From: Saprospiraceae bacterium
Lineage (GTDB): Bacteria; Bacteroidota; Bacteroidia; Chitinophagales; Saprospiraceae
DNA length: 64,000 nt
Direction of reading: 5' to 3'
Assembly: GCA_025055285.1 (NCBI GenBank)
Contig: JANWXM010000008.1
Span: forward strand, 1-64,000
The notes below the pieces were generated by a model, which made no database searches, was not told the DNA's origin, and saw only the letters and a program-made list of their open reading frames with translations. Shown one piece after another: positions 26,782-35,060 of the stretch; the stretch's first letter is position 1; each line of letters begins with the position of its first letter. Made by a program: the position numbers and the translations under genes.

Positions 26782-27201
26782 TTAGCCCTCGTAATCGTAA
26801 CGGGTTACTGTTTTGCAAACGATGGGAAGCTTTTGCGCAGCTTTCCGCAGGGAGTCATAGGCCAATTCTTGGCTCACTCCTTCTACTTCAAAGAGGACGC
26901 GGCCGGGTTGGACTTCGCACACATAGTGGTCTAAGGCACCCTTACCCTTACCCATCCGCACCTCAGCAGGCTTCGCAGTAACGGGCTTATCCGGGAAGAT
27001 GCGAATCCATACCTTGCCTTCCCGTTTCATGTTGCGGGTAAGGGCTACCCGTGCTGCTTCAATTTGCCGGCTGGTAAGACGGGAGCGCTCCATCGCTTTT
27101 AAGGCGAAGGTGCCAAATGCGATTGTTGAACCTTTATAGGCGAGGCCTTTGTTGCGGCCTTTTTGTTGCTTTCGATATTTCTGACGCTTAGGCTGAAGCA
27201 T
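26782..27201 (-). CDS. rplP: 50S ribosomal protein L16
   Basis: A 139-residue protein that shapes the A-site tRNA elbow pocket. Motifs: [27 protein letters not shown]-like [29 protein letters not shown]. It is separated from rpsC by an unusually long 89-bp gap containing a perfect -7 box (27253-27260), so a second transcript may begin here. Confidence 0.98.
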   Translation of the reverse strand: MLQPKRQKYRKQQKGRNKGLAYKGSTIAFGTFALKAMERSRLTSRQIEAARVALTRNMKREGKVWIRIFPDKPVTAKPAEVRMGKGKGALDHYVCEVQPGRVLFEVEGVSQELAYDSLRKAAQKLPIVCKTVTRYDYEG

Positions 27202-27252
27202 AGAGAGGTTTTTTTATTCCGTAATTGCGAGTGCCTCTTTTCAAAAGGGCTG

Positions 27253-27260
27253 CAAAGATA
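27253..27260 (-). promoter_or_regulatory. Internal -7 box ahead of rplP
   Basis: TATCTTTG on the minus strand matches TAnnTTTG and lies 51 nt before the rplP start, in the longest gap of this half of the cluster. It is followed by GCAGCCCTTTTGAAAA, closely resembling the start of the rpsJ leader. No -33 element at the right distance was seen. Confidence 0.5.
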
Positions 27261-27290
27261 ATGGTTTTGCAGTCATTTCTTTTCGATGGA

Positions 27291-28118
27291 TTAGCGGCGA
27301 CGGCGTTCGGTATTTTTTTCACCACGGCGATCACCACCTCTGCGGTCACCTCGGCTGCCGCGTTCGCCACGCCCCCCACGACGCTCGCCTCCGCGTTCGC
27401 CTCGACGCGATTCTTGGCTCTCGGTAGCAGCAAAAGGAGTTAGTTCGCGTTTCTGGAGCACTTCTCCTCGGAAAATCCACACTTTAATGCCAATTTTGCC
27501 GTACACCGTCAGCGCTTCGGCTAGCGCGTAGTCAATGTCCGCTCGAAAAGTATGGAGTGGTGTACGTCCTTCCTTGTATTCCTCGCTTCGGGCAATTTCC
27601 GCTCCTGCTAGGCGGCCGCTGATGCGGACTTTTATGCCCTCGGCGCCGGCGCGCATGGTGCTTTGAATCGCCGTTTTGATGGCTCGGCGAAAGTTGACGC
27701 GCGCTTCGATTTGTTTAGCTATCTGTTCGGCAACGATGTTGGCATCTAACTCAGGCTTGCGGACTTCCGCGATGTTGATCTGGACGTCTTTGCCTGTCAG
27801 GAGTTTGAGCTCTTCTTTGATAAGGTCTACCTCTTGGCCGCCTTTTCCGATGATGATGCCCGGGCGGCTTGTATGTACGGTAACGGTTACGCGGCGTAGT
27901 GTCCGCTCTATGACGATGCGGCTAATACCGTGCTGGAGAGGTCTATTGCGTTCGCGCACATCCATAGTGACCGTTTTCGGACGGCGCGCCCGCAAGTAGG
28001 CGCGGATCTTTTCATCCTCAACAACTTTGAGCGCATAATCCTTGTCTGCGAACCAGTTGGAGTCCCAGCCGCGGATGATGCCTAGGCGATTGCCGATTGG
28101 ATTTGTTTTTTGACCCAT
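27291..28118 (-). CDS. rpsC: 30S ribosomal protein S3 with Arg/Gly-rich tail
   Basis: A 275-residue mRNA-entry protein. The KH domain ([20 protein letters not shown]) and the C-terminal domain ([30 protein letters not shown]) are standard up to about residue 225. The last 40 or so residues are a low-complexity run of Arg, Gly and Glu (such as [20 protein letters not shown]), which E. coli lacks. It lies 47 bp after rplV. Confidence 0.97.
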   Translation of the reverse strand: MGQKTNPIGNRLGIIRGWDSNWFADKDYALKVVEDEKIRAYLRARRPKTVTMDVRERNRPLQHGISRIVIERTLRRVTVTVHTSRPGIIIGKGGQEVDLIKEELKLLTGKDVQINIAEVRKPELDANIVAEQIAKQIEARVNFRRAIKTAIQSTMRAGAEGIKVRISGRLAGAEIARSEEYKEGRTPLHTFRADIDYALAEALTVYGKIGIKVWIFRGEVLQKRELTPFAATESQESRRGERGGERRGGRGERGSRGDRRGGDRRGEKNTERRRR

Positions 28119-28165
28119 TTGTTTTTAAATATCGAGCGTTGGTTATTGCTGATGTGGCTACTTTT

Positions 28166-28561
28166 TTATTCTTCGTTGTCTGGATTTTGTTGATTTTCTT
28201 CTGCTTCCGTTTCTAACTTTACTAAATTTTCTATGACGAGCGTGACGTGGTTGCGCCGCTTGCGCACCCGATATGCGCGACCCTGAGGAGCGGGCAGGAA
28301 GCGATAAATGATGCCGCCCGAGTCTACATAAATGGTTTTGATGTAGAGGTCATACTCATCTGAGCTCTCCACCTCTGCTTTCTGTTGCCAGTTGTTTACT
28401 GCCGACAGGAGCAATTTCTCCAGCCAGATAGCAGCTTCTTTGTTGGTATAACGCAAAATGGAAAAGGCTTCTGTGACCCGTTTTCCTCGAATGTTGTCCG
28501 CTACTAACCGCATTTTTCGCGGTGACATGGGACAATTTCGCAATCTTGCTACAGCTTCCAT
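28166..28561 (-). CDS. rplV: 50S ribosomal protein L22
   Basis: A 131-residue tunnel protein. RNCPMSPRKMRLVADNIRGK begins the core; the beta-hairpin that lines the exit tunnel ends with FLPAPQGRAYRVRKRRNHVT. A short acidic C-terminal tail follows. It starts 20 bp after rpsS. Confidence 0.97.
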   Translation of the reverse strand: MEAVARLRNCPMSPRKMRLVADNIRGKRVTEAFSILRYTNKEAAIWLEKLLLSAVNNWQQKAEVESSDEYDLYIKTIYVDSGGIIYRFLPAPQGRAYRVRKRRNHVTLVIENLVKLETEAEENQQNPDNEE

Positions 28562-28581
28562 AGTACAGTAGACAGGGTGTG

Positions 28582-28848
28582 CTATTTTCTGTTTCCGGAA
28601 TGGCCGCGGAAGTTACGCGTAGGAGCGAACTCCCCAAGTTTATGGCCGACCATGTTTTCTGTGATCAGGATGGGTACGAAGGTTTTTCCGTTGTGAACAG
28701 CAATAGTTTCGCCTACCATGTCGGGAACAATCATGGAGGCGCGGCTCCACGTCTTAATGACTTGGCGCTTATTACTTTGCTTTGCCTTTAGAATTTTTTC
28801 CATCAGTGCATGATGGACATATGGACCTTTCTTTAGCGAACGAGGCAT
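28582..28848 (-). CDS. rpsS: 30S ribosomal protein S19
   Basis: An 88-residue 30S-head protein. It starts [19 protein letters not shown] and has [20 protein letters not shown] and [17 protein letters not shown], all standard. It lies 38 bp after rplB. Confidence 0.98.
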   Translation of the reverse strand: MPRSLKKGPYVHHALMEKILKAKQSNKRQVIKTWSRASMIVPDMVGETIAVHNGKTFVPILITENMVGHKLGEFAPTRNFRGHSGNRK

Positions 28849-28886
28849 AGGTTCGTATGCTTTTTTATCGAGAAAAGATTCTAGGT

Positions 28887-29723
28887 TTATTTATTGACCG
28901 TTTTTCTACGGCTAATAATGAGTGCATTGGACTGTTTTTTGCGATTGCGCGTCTTTGCTCCTTTAGCCTTTAGGCCTTTACGACTACGCGGATGACCACC
29001 AGAGGCGCGTCCTTCGCCACCGCCCATCGGATGGTCAATCGGGTTCATGGCTACCGCACGCGTACGTGGACGACGCCCGCGCCAGCGACTGCGCCCTGCC
29101 TTTCCTAACACCTCGAGGTTGTGGTCAGGATTGCTAACGGAGCCCATAGTAGCCTTACAAGTCAACAAAATTCGGCGTACTTCGCCGGAGGGCATTTTTA
29201 ACACGGCATAGCGCTCTTCGCGGCCCAGCATGATGGCTGCCGTACCTGCGCTGCGCACTAGAGCACCTCCTGCTCCGGGGTGGAGTTCTATGTTGTGAAC
29301 AAACGCACCCAGGGGAACTTCCGACAGATACAGGCAATTGCCGGTTTCGGGAGGAACGCCGCGACCAGAAAGCAACTGCTGCCCTACTTTTATGCCTTGA
29401 GGTGCGAGGATATAGCGCTTCTCTCCGTCCGGATAAGACACGAGCGCAATAAAGGCCGAGCGATAGGGGTCGTATTGGATAGACTCGACCGTAGCTGGTT
29501 CGTTTTCGCGATCGCGCTTGAAATCAATTATGCGATAGCGGCGCTTGTGCCCACCTCCGCGGTAGCGCATCGTGCGACGCCCATCGTTGTTGCGCCCACC
29601 TGTGCTGCCCAAGGTAATAAGCAAGGACTTCTCTGGCTTAGCGCCTTTTGTTAGTTCGGTCTTGGCCACATCTACCCGAAAACGCAAGCCGGGTGTAAGC
29701 GGATTGTATTTTTTGACTGCCAT
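28887..29723 (-). CDS. rplB: 50S ribosomal protein L2
   Basis: A 278-residue protein needed for peptidyl transfer and subunit joining. Segments [31 protein letters not shown] and the functional C-terminal loop [20 protein letters not shown] with the conserved His are intact. It lies 30 bp after rplW. Confidence 0.98.
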   Translation of the reverse strand: MAVKKYNPLTPGLRFRVDVAKTELTKGAKPEKSLLITLGSTGGRNNDGRRTMRYRGGGHKRRYRIIDFKRDRENEPATVESIQYDPYRSAFIALVSYPDGEKRYILAPQGIKVGQQLLSGRGVPPETGNCLYLSEVPLGAFVHNIELHPGAGGALVRSAGTAAIMLGREERYAVLKMPSGEVRRILLTCKATMGSVSNPDHNLEVLGKAGRSRWRGRRPRTRAVAMNPIDHPMGGGEGRASGGHPRSRKGLKAKGAKTRNRKKQSNALIISRRKTVNK

Positions 29724-29753
29724 GATGTTTTACTGATGGTGATAGAGACCACT

Positions 29754-30053
29754 TCAAGATGTTGAACCGAAAATATCTAAACTTTCGCCGGGAGCCAGGG
29801 TCACGTACGCTTTCTTATACGGCGACTTGCGTCCTCGGATGATGGTCGTACGGCTACTGCGCGTTTTCGGCTTTCCTGGCATGATGGCTGTATTAACGCG
29901 CTCTACGGCAACGTTGAACATATCCTCTACCGCCTTCTTTATTTCTAGTTTGTTGGCACCGCGGTCCACGACAAACACGTACGTGTTGCGCTTATCGGCT
30001 AATCTAGTAGATTTTTCGGTAAGGACGGGCTTTATTAAAATTCGCTTGGCCAT
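29754..30053 (-). CDS. rplW: 50S ribosomal protein L23
   Basis: A 99-residue tunnel-exit protein that docks trigger factor and SRP. It shows ILIKPVLTEKSTRLADKRNT and ANKLEIKKAVEDMFNVAVER. It starts 2 bp after the rplD stop, so coupling is likely. Confidence 0.98.
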   Translation of the reverse strand: MAKRILIKPVLTEKSTRLADKRNTYVFVVDRGANKLEIKKAVEDMFNVAVERVNTAIMPGKPKTRSSRTTIIRGRKSPYKKAYVTLAPGESLDIFGSTS

Positions 30054-30055
30054 AC

Positions 30056-30682
30056 TTACTCACAAATGATTTTGAGTTTTTCAATCGCGCTTTCCATCAG
30101 TACCAAAGTGCCTGCACGCAGAATGCGGTAGGTGTTCAACTCATGTGCCGGAGCAATATCTGCTTTAGGAATATTGCGACAAGAAAGGTATAGGATTTTG
30201 TTATAGTCGGGCAGCACGGTAAGCGGCTTTTTTTGGTCTACTTGGAGGGCTTTCAAAATAGCGAGAAATGCTTTTGTCTTAGGTTTTTCGAGGGTAAAGT
30301 CCTCCACGACTACAATGTTGCCGCTTTTTGCCTTGGCAGATAGGGCACTGCGGCGCGCCAGACGCTTGACTTTAGCATTTACGTGAATGTCGTAGTCGCG
30401 CGGGCGCGGCCCAAAGACGCGGCCTCCGCCGCGGAACAAGGGGTTGTTAATATCGCCCTTGCGCGAGCCCCCTGTGCCTTTTTGGCGATGGAGTTTGCGG
30501 GTAGAACCACTGACTTCACTGCGCTCCTTGGCTTTGTGGGTTCCTTGGCGCTGCGCGTTGAGGTATCGCTTGACATCGAGCCATACGCTATGTTCGTGAG
30601 GCTCAATGGCGAAAATTTCGTCTGGAAGCTCTACTGTTCGACCAGTGCTTTCTCCTTGTATGTTATACACTTCAAGTGTCAT
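30056..30682 (-). CDS. rplD: 50S ribosomal protein L4
   Basis: A 208-residue tunnel-wall protein; in E. coli it represses the S10 operon through a leader hairpin. The extended loop is visible in [20 protein letters not shown] and [12 protein letters not shown]. It lies 14 bp after rplC. A hairpin in the rpsJ leader (31854-31890) is a possible target of such feedback; this is inference. Confidence 0.98.
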   Translation of the reverse strand: MTLEVYNIQGESTGRTVELPDEIFAIEPHEHSVWLDVKRYLNAQRQGTHKAKERSEVSGSTRKLHRQKGTGGSRKGDINNPLFRGGGRVFGPRPRDYDIHVNAKVKRLARRSALSAKAKSGNIVVVEDFTLEKPKTKAFLAILKALQVDQKKPLTVLPDYNKILYLSCRNIPKADIAPAHELNTYRILRAGTLVLMESAIEKLKIICE

Positions 30683-30696
30683 GTGTCGAGGCTTTT

Positions 30697-31317
30697 TTAC
30701 TTTTCAATGATTACGAAAGCGCCTTTGTGACCAGGGACTGCGCCTTTCACGAGCAGCAAGTTATGCTCTGGGAGGACTTTAAGCACTTCTAGGCGACGCA
30801 CCTTAACTCGTTGATTTCCCATATGACCTGCCATGCGCATGCCTTTTACTACTTTAGAGGCGAATGAAGAGTTACCAAGTGAACCGGGTGCGCGCACGCG
30901 GTTATGTTGACCGTGAGTTTGCTGCATGACACCGCCAAAACCGTGGCGCTTTACTACGCCTTGAAAGCCTTTTCCCTTAGAGGTGCCTATGACGTTTACC
31001 TTGTCGCCTTCTTTAAACACTTCGGCCACGGTAACTTCATCACCCAGCGACTTGGCCAAGGTCATGTCGCGAAATTCGCGTAAGATGCGCTTTGGTTCGG
31101 TGCCTGCTTTTGCAAAATGGCCAAGCATTGGCTTGGGTGTTCTCGATTCTTTGCGCTCTCCGAAGGCCAGCTGCAGGGCATAGTAACCATCGGTTTGCTC
31201 GTCCCGGATCTGGGTGACTACGCACGGCCCTGCCTCGATAATGGTGCAGGCGACATTCCTGCCCTTATTATCGTAGATGCTGGTCATGCCTATTTTCCTT
31301 CCAATCAGACCGTTCAC
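30697..31317 (-). CDS. rplC: 50S ribosomal protein L3
   Basis: A 206-residue early-assembly protein. Signatures are [36 protein letters not shown] and the loop near the catalytic centre, [20 protein letters not shown]. It is separated from rpsJ by 200 bp, far more than the few bases usual between these two genes. Confidence 0.98.
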   Translation of the reverse strand: MNGLIGRKIGMTSIYDNKGRNVACTIIEAGPCVVTQIRDEQTDGYYALQLAFGERKESRTPKPMLGHFAKAGTEPKRILREFRDMTLAKSLGDEVTVAEVFKEGDKVNVIGTSKGKGFQGVVKRHGFGGVMQQTHGQHNRVRAPGSLGNSSFASKVVKGMRMAGHMGNQRVKVRRLEVLKVLPEHNLLLVKGAVPGHKGAFVIIEK

Positions 31318-31517
31318 GATAGTCTATTTTAAAGGTTGAGTAATTGGCGTACACTTGCTCAAGGGTTGAAGGTAGTCGCTAAGAGGAGAAAAAAGCATCG
31401 CTCCTTGCGCTGGAACCGCTTTCGGCTGCATCAGTTGCCCTTATCTATCGTACAGAAGGGTACTTTGAGGCCCACCGGAAAGACCCGCCTTGATGGTTGA
31501 ACGATTGACGCGCCTTG
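31318..31517 (-). other. Unusual 200-bp gap between rpsJ and rplC
   Basis: No gene is visible. On the transcribed (minus) strand it contains short potential stems, for example CCGAAAGCGG, and a purine-poor stretch CTTTTTTCTCCTC, but no TAnnTTTG box and no clear terminator. It may hold an internal RNA regulatory element; this is a guess based only on its size and position. Confidence 0.3.
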
Positions 31518-31826
31518 TTAAATTAGCTTGACTTGGATATCAACACCGCTCGGGAGCTCTAACTTAGAAAGCGCGTCTACCGTCTTTTGTGTAGGTGAGT
31601 AAATTTCGATGAGGCGCTTGTGGGTGCGTAGCTGGAACTGCTCCCGAGATTTTTTATTCACGTGTGGTGAACGCAACACCGTAAATACTTCTTTCTCGGT
31701 AGGCAGAGGAATCGGCCCAGCGACAACGGCCCCGCTCGCACGCACCGTCTTAACGATCCGTTCCGTGGACTTGTCCACGAGGTTGTAATCGTAAGAGCGA
31801 AGCTTGATGCGAATTTTTTGATTCAT
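31518..31826 (-). CDS. rpsJ: 30S ribosomal protein S10
   Basis: A 102-residue 30S-head protein, also the NusE transcription factor. It begins [20 protein letters not shown] and has [20 protein letters not shown] and the [10 protein letters not shown] segment. It is the first gene of the cluster, preceded by a promoter (31896-31903) and a leader hairpin (31854-31890). The fusA, rpsG and rpsL genes that often precede it are not here. Confidence 0.98.
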   Translation of the reverse strand: MNQKIRIKLRSYDYNLVDKSTERIVKTVRASGAVVAGPIPLPTEKEVFTVLRSPHVNKKSREQFQLRTHKRLIEIYSPTQKTVDALSKLELPSGVDIQVKLI

Positions 31827-31853
31827 GACCTTTTAAACCCTTGAAAATGAACT

Positions 31854-31890
31854 GCTTTTGAAAACAAGTTAATCTTTCCCTTTCAAAAGC
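31854..31890 (-). promoter_or_regulatory. Leader hairpin in the rpsJ 5' untranslated region
   Basis: A perfect 10-bp stem (arms 31854-31863 and 31881-31890) with a 17-nt loop. On the RNA it reads GCTTTTGAAA ... TTTCAAAAGC. It begins within a base or two of the expected transcription start and ends 27 nt before the rpsJ ATG. It could be the target of autogenous control of the S10 cluster or could stabilise the mRNA. Confidence 0.5.
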
Positions 31891-31895
31891 GGCTG

Positions 31896-31927
31896 CAAAG
31901 GTACGAACCCTTTTTGGTTCAACCAAA
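31896..31927 (-). promoter_or_regulatory. Promoter of the ribosomal protein cluster
   Basis: On the minus strand, -7 box TACCTTTG (31896-31903) and TTTG (31924-31927) as a -33 element, with 20 bp between them. This fits the Bacteroidota sigma-A consensus (TTTG, about 19-20 bp, TAnnTTTG) better than any other site in the window. Confidence 0.65.
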
Positions 31928-31930
31928 GGG
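31908..31930. repeat. Inverted repeat overlapping the rpsJ promoter -33 region
   Basis: Arms CCCTTTTTGGTT (31908-31919) and AACCAAAGGG (31921-31930) are complementary apart from two extra T. It overlaps the TTTG at 31924-31927. It could be an operator or a weak terminator stem for the fur-like gene; no T-run follows on the minus strand. Confidence 0.4.
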
Positions 31931-31963
31931 ATTTGGAGTATTTTTTAGAAATATTTTTTGCCT

Positions 31964-32488
31964 TCAGTCTCCCCACCCTGGTTCGTCGTCGAGGCGGCCC
32001 GAATGCTGCCGAATGACTCCCTGTTCGATTTCCTTTTGGCAGGTTTTGCAAATGCCGTAAAGGTTGAGGGAGTGGTGGGTTATTTGGAAGTCGAGGATTT
32101 CACCCACCATATCTTTGATTTGTTGAATGCGCGGGTCGCAGAATTCAACGACTCGGCCGCAATGGACGCATATAGCGTGGTCGTGTTGTTTGTATCCGTA
32201 TGATTTTTCGTATTGAGCTAAGTTCTTGCCGAATTGGTGTTTCTTAACTAGGTCGCACGCCGTGAGGAGTTCGAGGGTATTGTACACAGTAGCCCTGCTA
32301 ACGCGGTAATTGCTATTTTTCATGTGAATGTAAAGGGCCTCCGCATCAAAATGGTCGGACCGCTTGTAAATTTCCTCCAAGATGGCAAAGCGCTCTGGTG
32401 TTCGGCGCAGGCCATGGCTTGCTAGGTGAGCGGCGAAGATGTTTCGAACCTCTTTCAGGATGCTCTCTTGATCGCGTAATGCAGGCAT
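31964..32488 (-). CDS. Fur-family metal-dependent transcriptional regulator
   Basis: A 174-residue regulator. ATG 32488 (MPALRDQESILKEV) is preferred over 32563 because a perfect -7 box (32508-32515) lies between the two. The winged-helix part includes LRRTPERFAILEEIYKRSDH and RVSRATVYNTLELL. The dimerisation part has the metal site HDHAICVHCG and a second pair CKTCQ, i.e. a structural Cys4 zinc site. Fur, Zur and PerR cannot be separated with certainty. It lies just downstream of the sigma-factor operon and upstream of rpsJ on the same strand, with its own promoter. Confidence 0.88.
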   Translation of the reverse strand: MPALRDQESILKEVRNIFAAHLASHGLRRTPERFAILEEIYKRSDHFDAEALYIHMKNSNYRVSRATVYNTLELLTACDLVKKHQFGKNLAQYEKSYGYKQHDHAICVHCGRVVEFCDPRIQQIKDMVGEILDFQITHHSLNLYGICKTCQKEIEQGVIRQHSGRLDDEPGWGD

Positions 32489-32507
32489 GTAATCGACAAC
32501 TGCTGGG

Positions 32508-32515
32508 CAAAGATA
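32508..32515 (-). promoter_or_regulatory. -7 box for the Fur-family gene
   Basis: TATCTTTG on the minus strand, 19 nt ahead of ATG 32488. It fixes the start codon, since the longer frame would begin upstream of the promoter. Confidence 0.55.
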
Positions 32516-32573
32516 GAACATTGTCCCAACATTGTGCTTATTCTCATTGTGGTCGATAGGCAAAGGAGAGGCT

Positions 32574-33932
32574 TTAGGGTGCTATTCGCACACCCACTTG
32601 GAGTACCCATGTGTGCTGACGCCCTCCTTGGGCGTCTGGAGCGGGTGTGACACCTCGGCGGTATATGGGAGCGATGTAAAGGCTGTATTTTCCCTCGAGC
32701 CATTCGTATTCTCCGCGAAGACCTAGGTCTGCAGAGAGGTATATGTTAGACGACCTGTTGCCGCCTTCGAGCAGCCCGCGTCCTCGTTGAGTCTGGTGCG
32801 ATTTGGTGGAGGGATCGAGCTGTTTTATGGGTAAGTGGCCTGGTGGGTAGTAATTATAGTCGTAGTCATAGGCTTTGAACAGGGCCAAGTGACCCGTAAG
32901 CCCACCAATGGCCCACAATTGCGCTCTTTCCCTCTTAAATAGCTGGCGCAACACGCCTACGGGAAGCAAGAGCATGTCAGTGCGCACTTGCGATAGTTTG
33001 ATGCTATAGTAACCCGTCTGAGGCGTCCCTGAGTAAACGTACTCCCGCGCATGCGGAGTGAATGCTAAGGAAGTATATTCTATGCCTGCATTCCAAGCCC
33101 AACGGTGTCTTCTCCGCTCGGCGCGACACGCTAGGCCGTAACTGTGTACCATGAGGGTCTGGGTAGGCAACTGGATCTGATGGTAATGCACAGCAGCACC
33201 AGCAAACAGGAAAAGAGACGATTGTGCACGAGTAGATTTGCGCTTATTTGTTTCTGCTGGGATCTGAAAGGTTGGCAAGAGATTTATTGAACAAGTGGGC
33301 AACGGAGCAAGCACAGGTTGGAGCAACGAGGGTAACAGGGTGCTTTGAGGGAGTGCAAGCGCTGTTTCGGATGCTCGATAGGTTTGCAGCAAGTCTTGAG
33401 TAACCGTATCGCTGTTGTCCAGAGGTTGTGCTGAGGAGAACTCAGCCGACATGCCTGAAGGTTGAAGCTTGACGCAAGCTCTTTTTTTTGAGGAAATGGG
33501 AGCACTTGCTTGAAAAGGTGAAGCTAACGGTGCTACGTGTCGGGCCAATGGTGTAGCAGAAGGTTTTGGACATTGCTCTGGAGTGGGAGGTTTTCCTTCA
33601 AAAACATTCGACACCCTCAAGCTCCAAATGAAGACTAGGATAGCAGCAATCTCTATGAGCTTCATCCCTAGAACGAACCTTTGACGCTGAGCGCGCAAGT
33701 GCATTTTGGCGGTTAAGAGCTGCCAACTTTCCGGTTCATAAGGCACCTTCAAAGCAGCGATCTTTTGTCGGGCGGCAGCGTCCCACGCGGTTGGATCGGC
33801 AGCATCTGAGTCTCCAGTGGCCATCTGGCTATCTAGGCGGCGTTCAAGCGATTGCCAACTAAGTGGGTCGTAAGGCGGTGTGAGATTTTCTAACACCTTT
33901 CGAAGCTGCTGATCAAAGTGTTGCTCTGTCAT
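32574..33932 (-). CDS. Sigma-factor partner: anti-sigma-like N-terminus, one membrane helix, barrel-like C-terminus
   Basis: A 452-residue protein whose start overlaps the stop of the sigma gene (ATGA, 33929-33932). The cytoplasmic N-terminus contains two related motifs, PPYDPLSWQSLERRLD (about 18-34) and VPYEPESWQLLTAKM (about 58-72). One hydrophobic helix follows (about 87-107), then a Ser/Pro/Thr-rich linker to about residue 230, then alternating aromatic/polar strands typical of Bacteroidota outer-membrane beta-barrel domains, ending with the aromatic-poor WVLQVGVRIAP. I infer it holds the sigma factor at the membrane. The pairing of an inner-membrane helix with a barrel-like domain is topologically odd. 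No catalytic motif is seen. Confidence 0.7.
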   Translation of the reverse strand: MTEQHFDQQLRKVLENLTPPYDPLSWQSLERRLDSQMATGDSDAADPTAWDAAARQKIAALKVPYEPESWQLLTAKMHLRAQRQRFVLGMKLIEIAAILVFIWSLRVSNVFEGKPPTPEQCPKPSATPLARHVAPLASPFQASAPISSKKRACVKLQPSGMSAEFSSAQPLDNSDTVTQDLLQTYRASETALALPQSTLLPSLLQPVLAPLPTCSINLLPTFQIPAETNKRKSTRAQSSLFLFAGAAVHYHQIQLPTQTLMVHSYGLACRAERRRHRWAWNAGIEYTSLAFTPHAREYVYSGTPQTGYYSIKLSQVRTDMLLLPVGVLRQLFKRERAQLWAIGGLTGHLALFKAYDYDYNYYPPGHLPIKQLDPSTKSHQTQRGRGLLEGGNRSSNIYLSADLGLRGEYEWLEGKYSLYIAPIYRRGVTPAPDAQGGRQHTWVLQVGVRIAP

Positions 33933-34525
33933 GGGTCGGGCAAGAGTGAGTCTTCAATACGCTGGGCTTGTTTCAGTTCTAGGCGCTTAATTAAGAAGGC
34001 TTGCAACTTATTGCGTGCTTTTAGGAGGTTGCTTCGAGAAGTGCTTTCTGTAATTTGAAGTGCTTCTGCGATTTCTCGATGAGAGTAGCCTTCTACGACG
34101 TAGAGATTGAAAACGGCTCGATAGGCGGGAGGTAATTGCTGGACTGCTTCGAGGATTTCTTTTTCGCTTAGGTGGCTAAAGATGTCGGGGTCTTGGGTAG
34201 GGAGAGCGTAGGTTTCTTCCAAATCTTCGGTGCGGCGGCGGAGATTTTTTCGATGATGGTCAATGCAAGTGTTGACGACGATGGTGCGCATCCAGCCCAC
34301 AAGAGAGGTCTGAGTTTGATAGCGATGAATGTTTTGGAAGATTTTTATGAAGCTCTCGTGCAACAAGTCCATCGCCTCGTCGCGCGAGCTAGCGTAACGA
34401 AGGCAGATACCCATCATTTTGCTGTAGTGCTGTTCATATAGGGCCTGTTGGGCCCATCGCTCTTTTCGCTTGAGGGCATCTAAAAACTCAACTTCTGAAA
34501 GGTCCAAAGCCCAGGCAATGTTCAT
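33929..34525 (-). CDS. ECF RNA polymerase sigma factor
   Basis: A 198-residue extracytoplasmic-function sigma factor. Region 2 includes YEQHYSKMMGICLRYASSRD and the DNA-melting part GWMRTIVVNTCIDHHRKNLR. Region 4 is the helix-turn-helix LPPAYRAVFNLYVVEGYSHR then EIAEALQITESTSRSNLLKA. It would redirect polymerase to a small regulon in response to a signal relayed by the co-encoded membrane protein, which overlaps it by 4 bp. No TAnnTTTG box is visible upstream, in line with autoregulation by its own promoter type, but this is inference. Confidence 0.92.
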   Translation of the reverse strand: MNIAWALDLSEVEFLDALKRKERWAQQALYEQHYSKMMGICLRYASSRDEAMDLLHESFIKIFQNIHRYQTQTSLVGWMRTIVVNTCIDHHRKNLRRRTEDLEETYALPTQDPDIFSHLSEKEILEAVQQLPPAYRAVFNLYVVEGYSHREIAEALQITESTSRSNLLKARNKLQAFLIKRLELKQAQRIEDSLLPDP

Positions 34526-34725
34526 TCCCTTTGCACACCTACATGTGCTTGCTCAAAGAACGATAAAAGGCTTCTATCCGCTGCTTTTTTGCGCAGAAAA
34601 ATATTCCGTGAGCTGATTTGTTTTTCAAGGACTGGGCAAAACGCGCGCCCCAAAAACATGCGCTAGTGCCCCTCTTTCTTACGCAGAAAGACGGACACTA
34701 GGCTATAAGGCGAACGAGAACTTAC

Positions 34726-35058
34726 CTACACGGCAAAGCTTTCACCGCATCCGCAAGTGCGCGTGGCGTTCGGATTATGGAAGTGAAAACCTTTTCCGTT
34801 GAGGCCACCGGAGAAATCTAACGTGGTGTTGAACAGGTAAAGGAAGCTTTTCAGGTCTGTAACCACCTTGACACCGTTGTCTTCGAAGACCTGGTCGTTG
34901 GGTCTGAGCTCGTTGTCAAAATCGAGCTTATACGACAGACCGGAACAACCGCCCGATACGACGCTCACGCGGAGGAAATAGTCATCGCTCACGCCATTCG
35001 CAGCACGGATTTCGGCGATTTTCTGCTTCGCACTATCCGATACGAAGATCATATGCAA
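34726..35058 (-). CDS. HesB/IscA-type Fe-S cluster assembly protein
   Basis: A 110-residue A-type carrier. The three cluster-binding Cys are in SGGCSGLSYKLDF (Cys at about 38) and the C-terminal TCGCGESFAV (Cys 102 and 104). It receives clusters from IscU and delivers them to apo-enzymes. M1 or M3 may be the start. It begins 2 bp after iscU ends, so it is the third gene of iscS-iscU-iscA. The formate dehydrogenase subunits and other Fe-S proteins in the window are possible clients. Confidence 0.92.
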   Translation of the reverse strand: MHMIFVSDSAKQKIAEIRAANGVSDDYFLRVSVVSGGCSGLSYKLDFDNELRPNDQVFEDNGVKVVTDLKSFLYLFNTTLDFSGGLNGKGFHFHNPNATRTCGCGESFAV

Positions 35059-35060
35059 GC

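Noticed and set aside
27188-27443. Open frames within the Arg/Gly-rich end of rpsC on both strands
   Set aside because: They are shadows of the repetitive rpsC tail.
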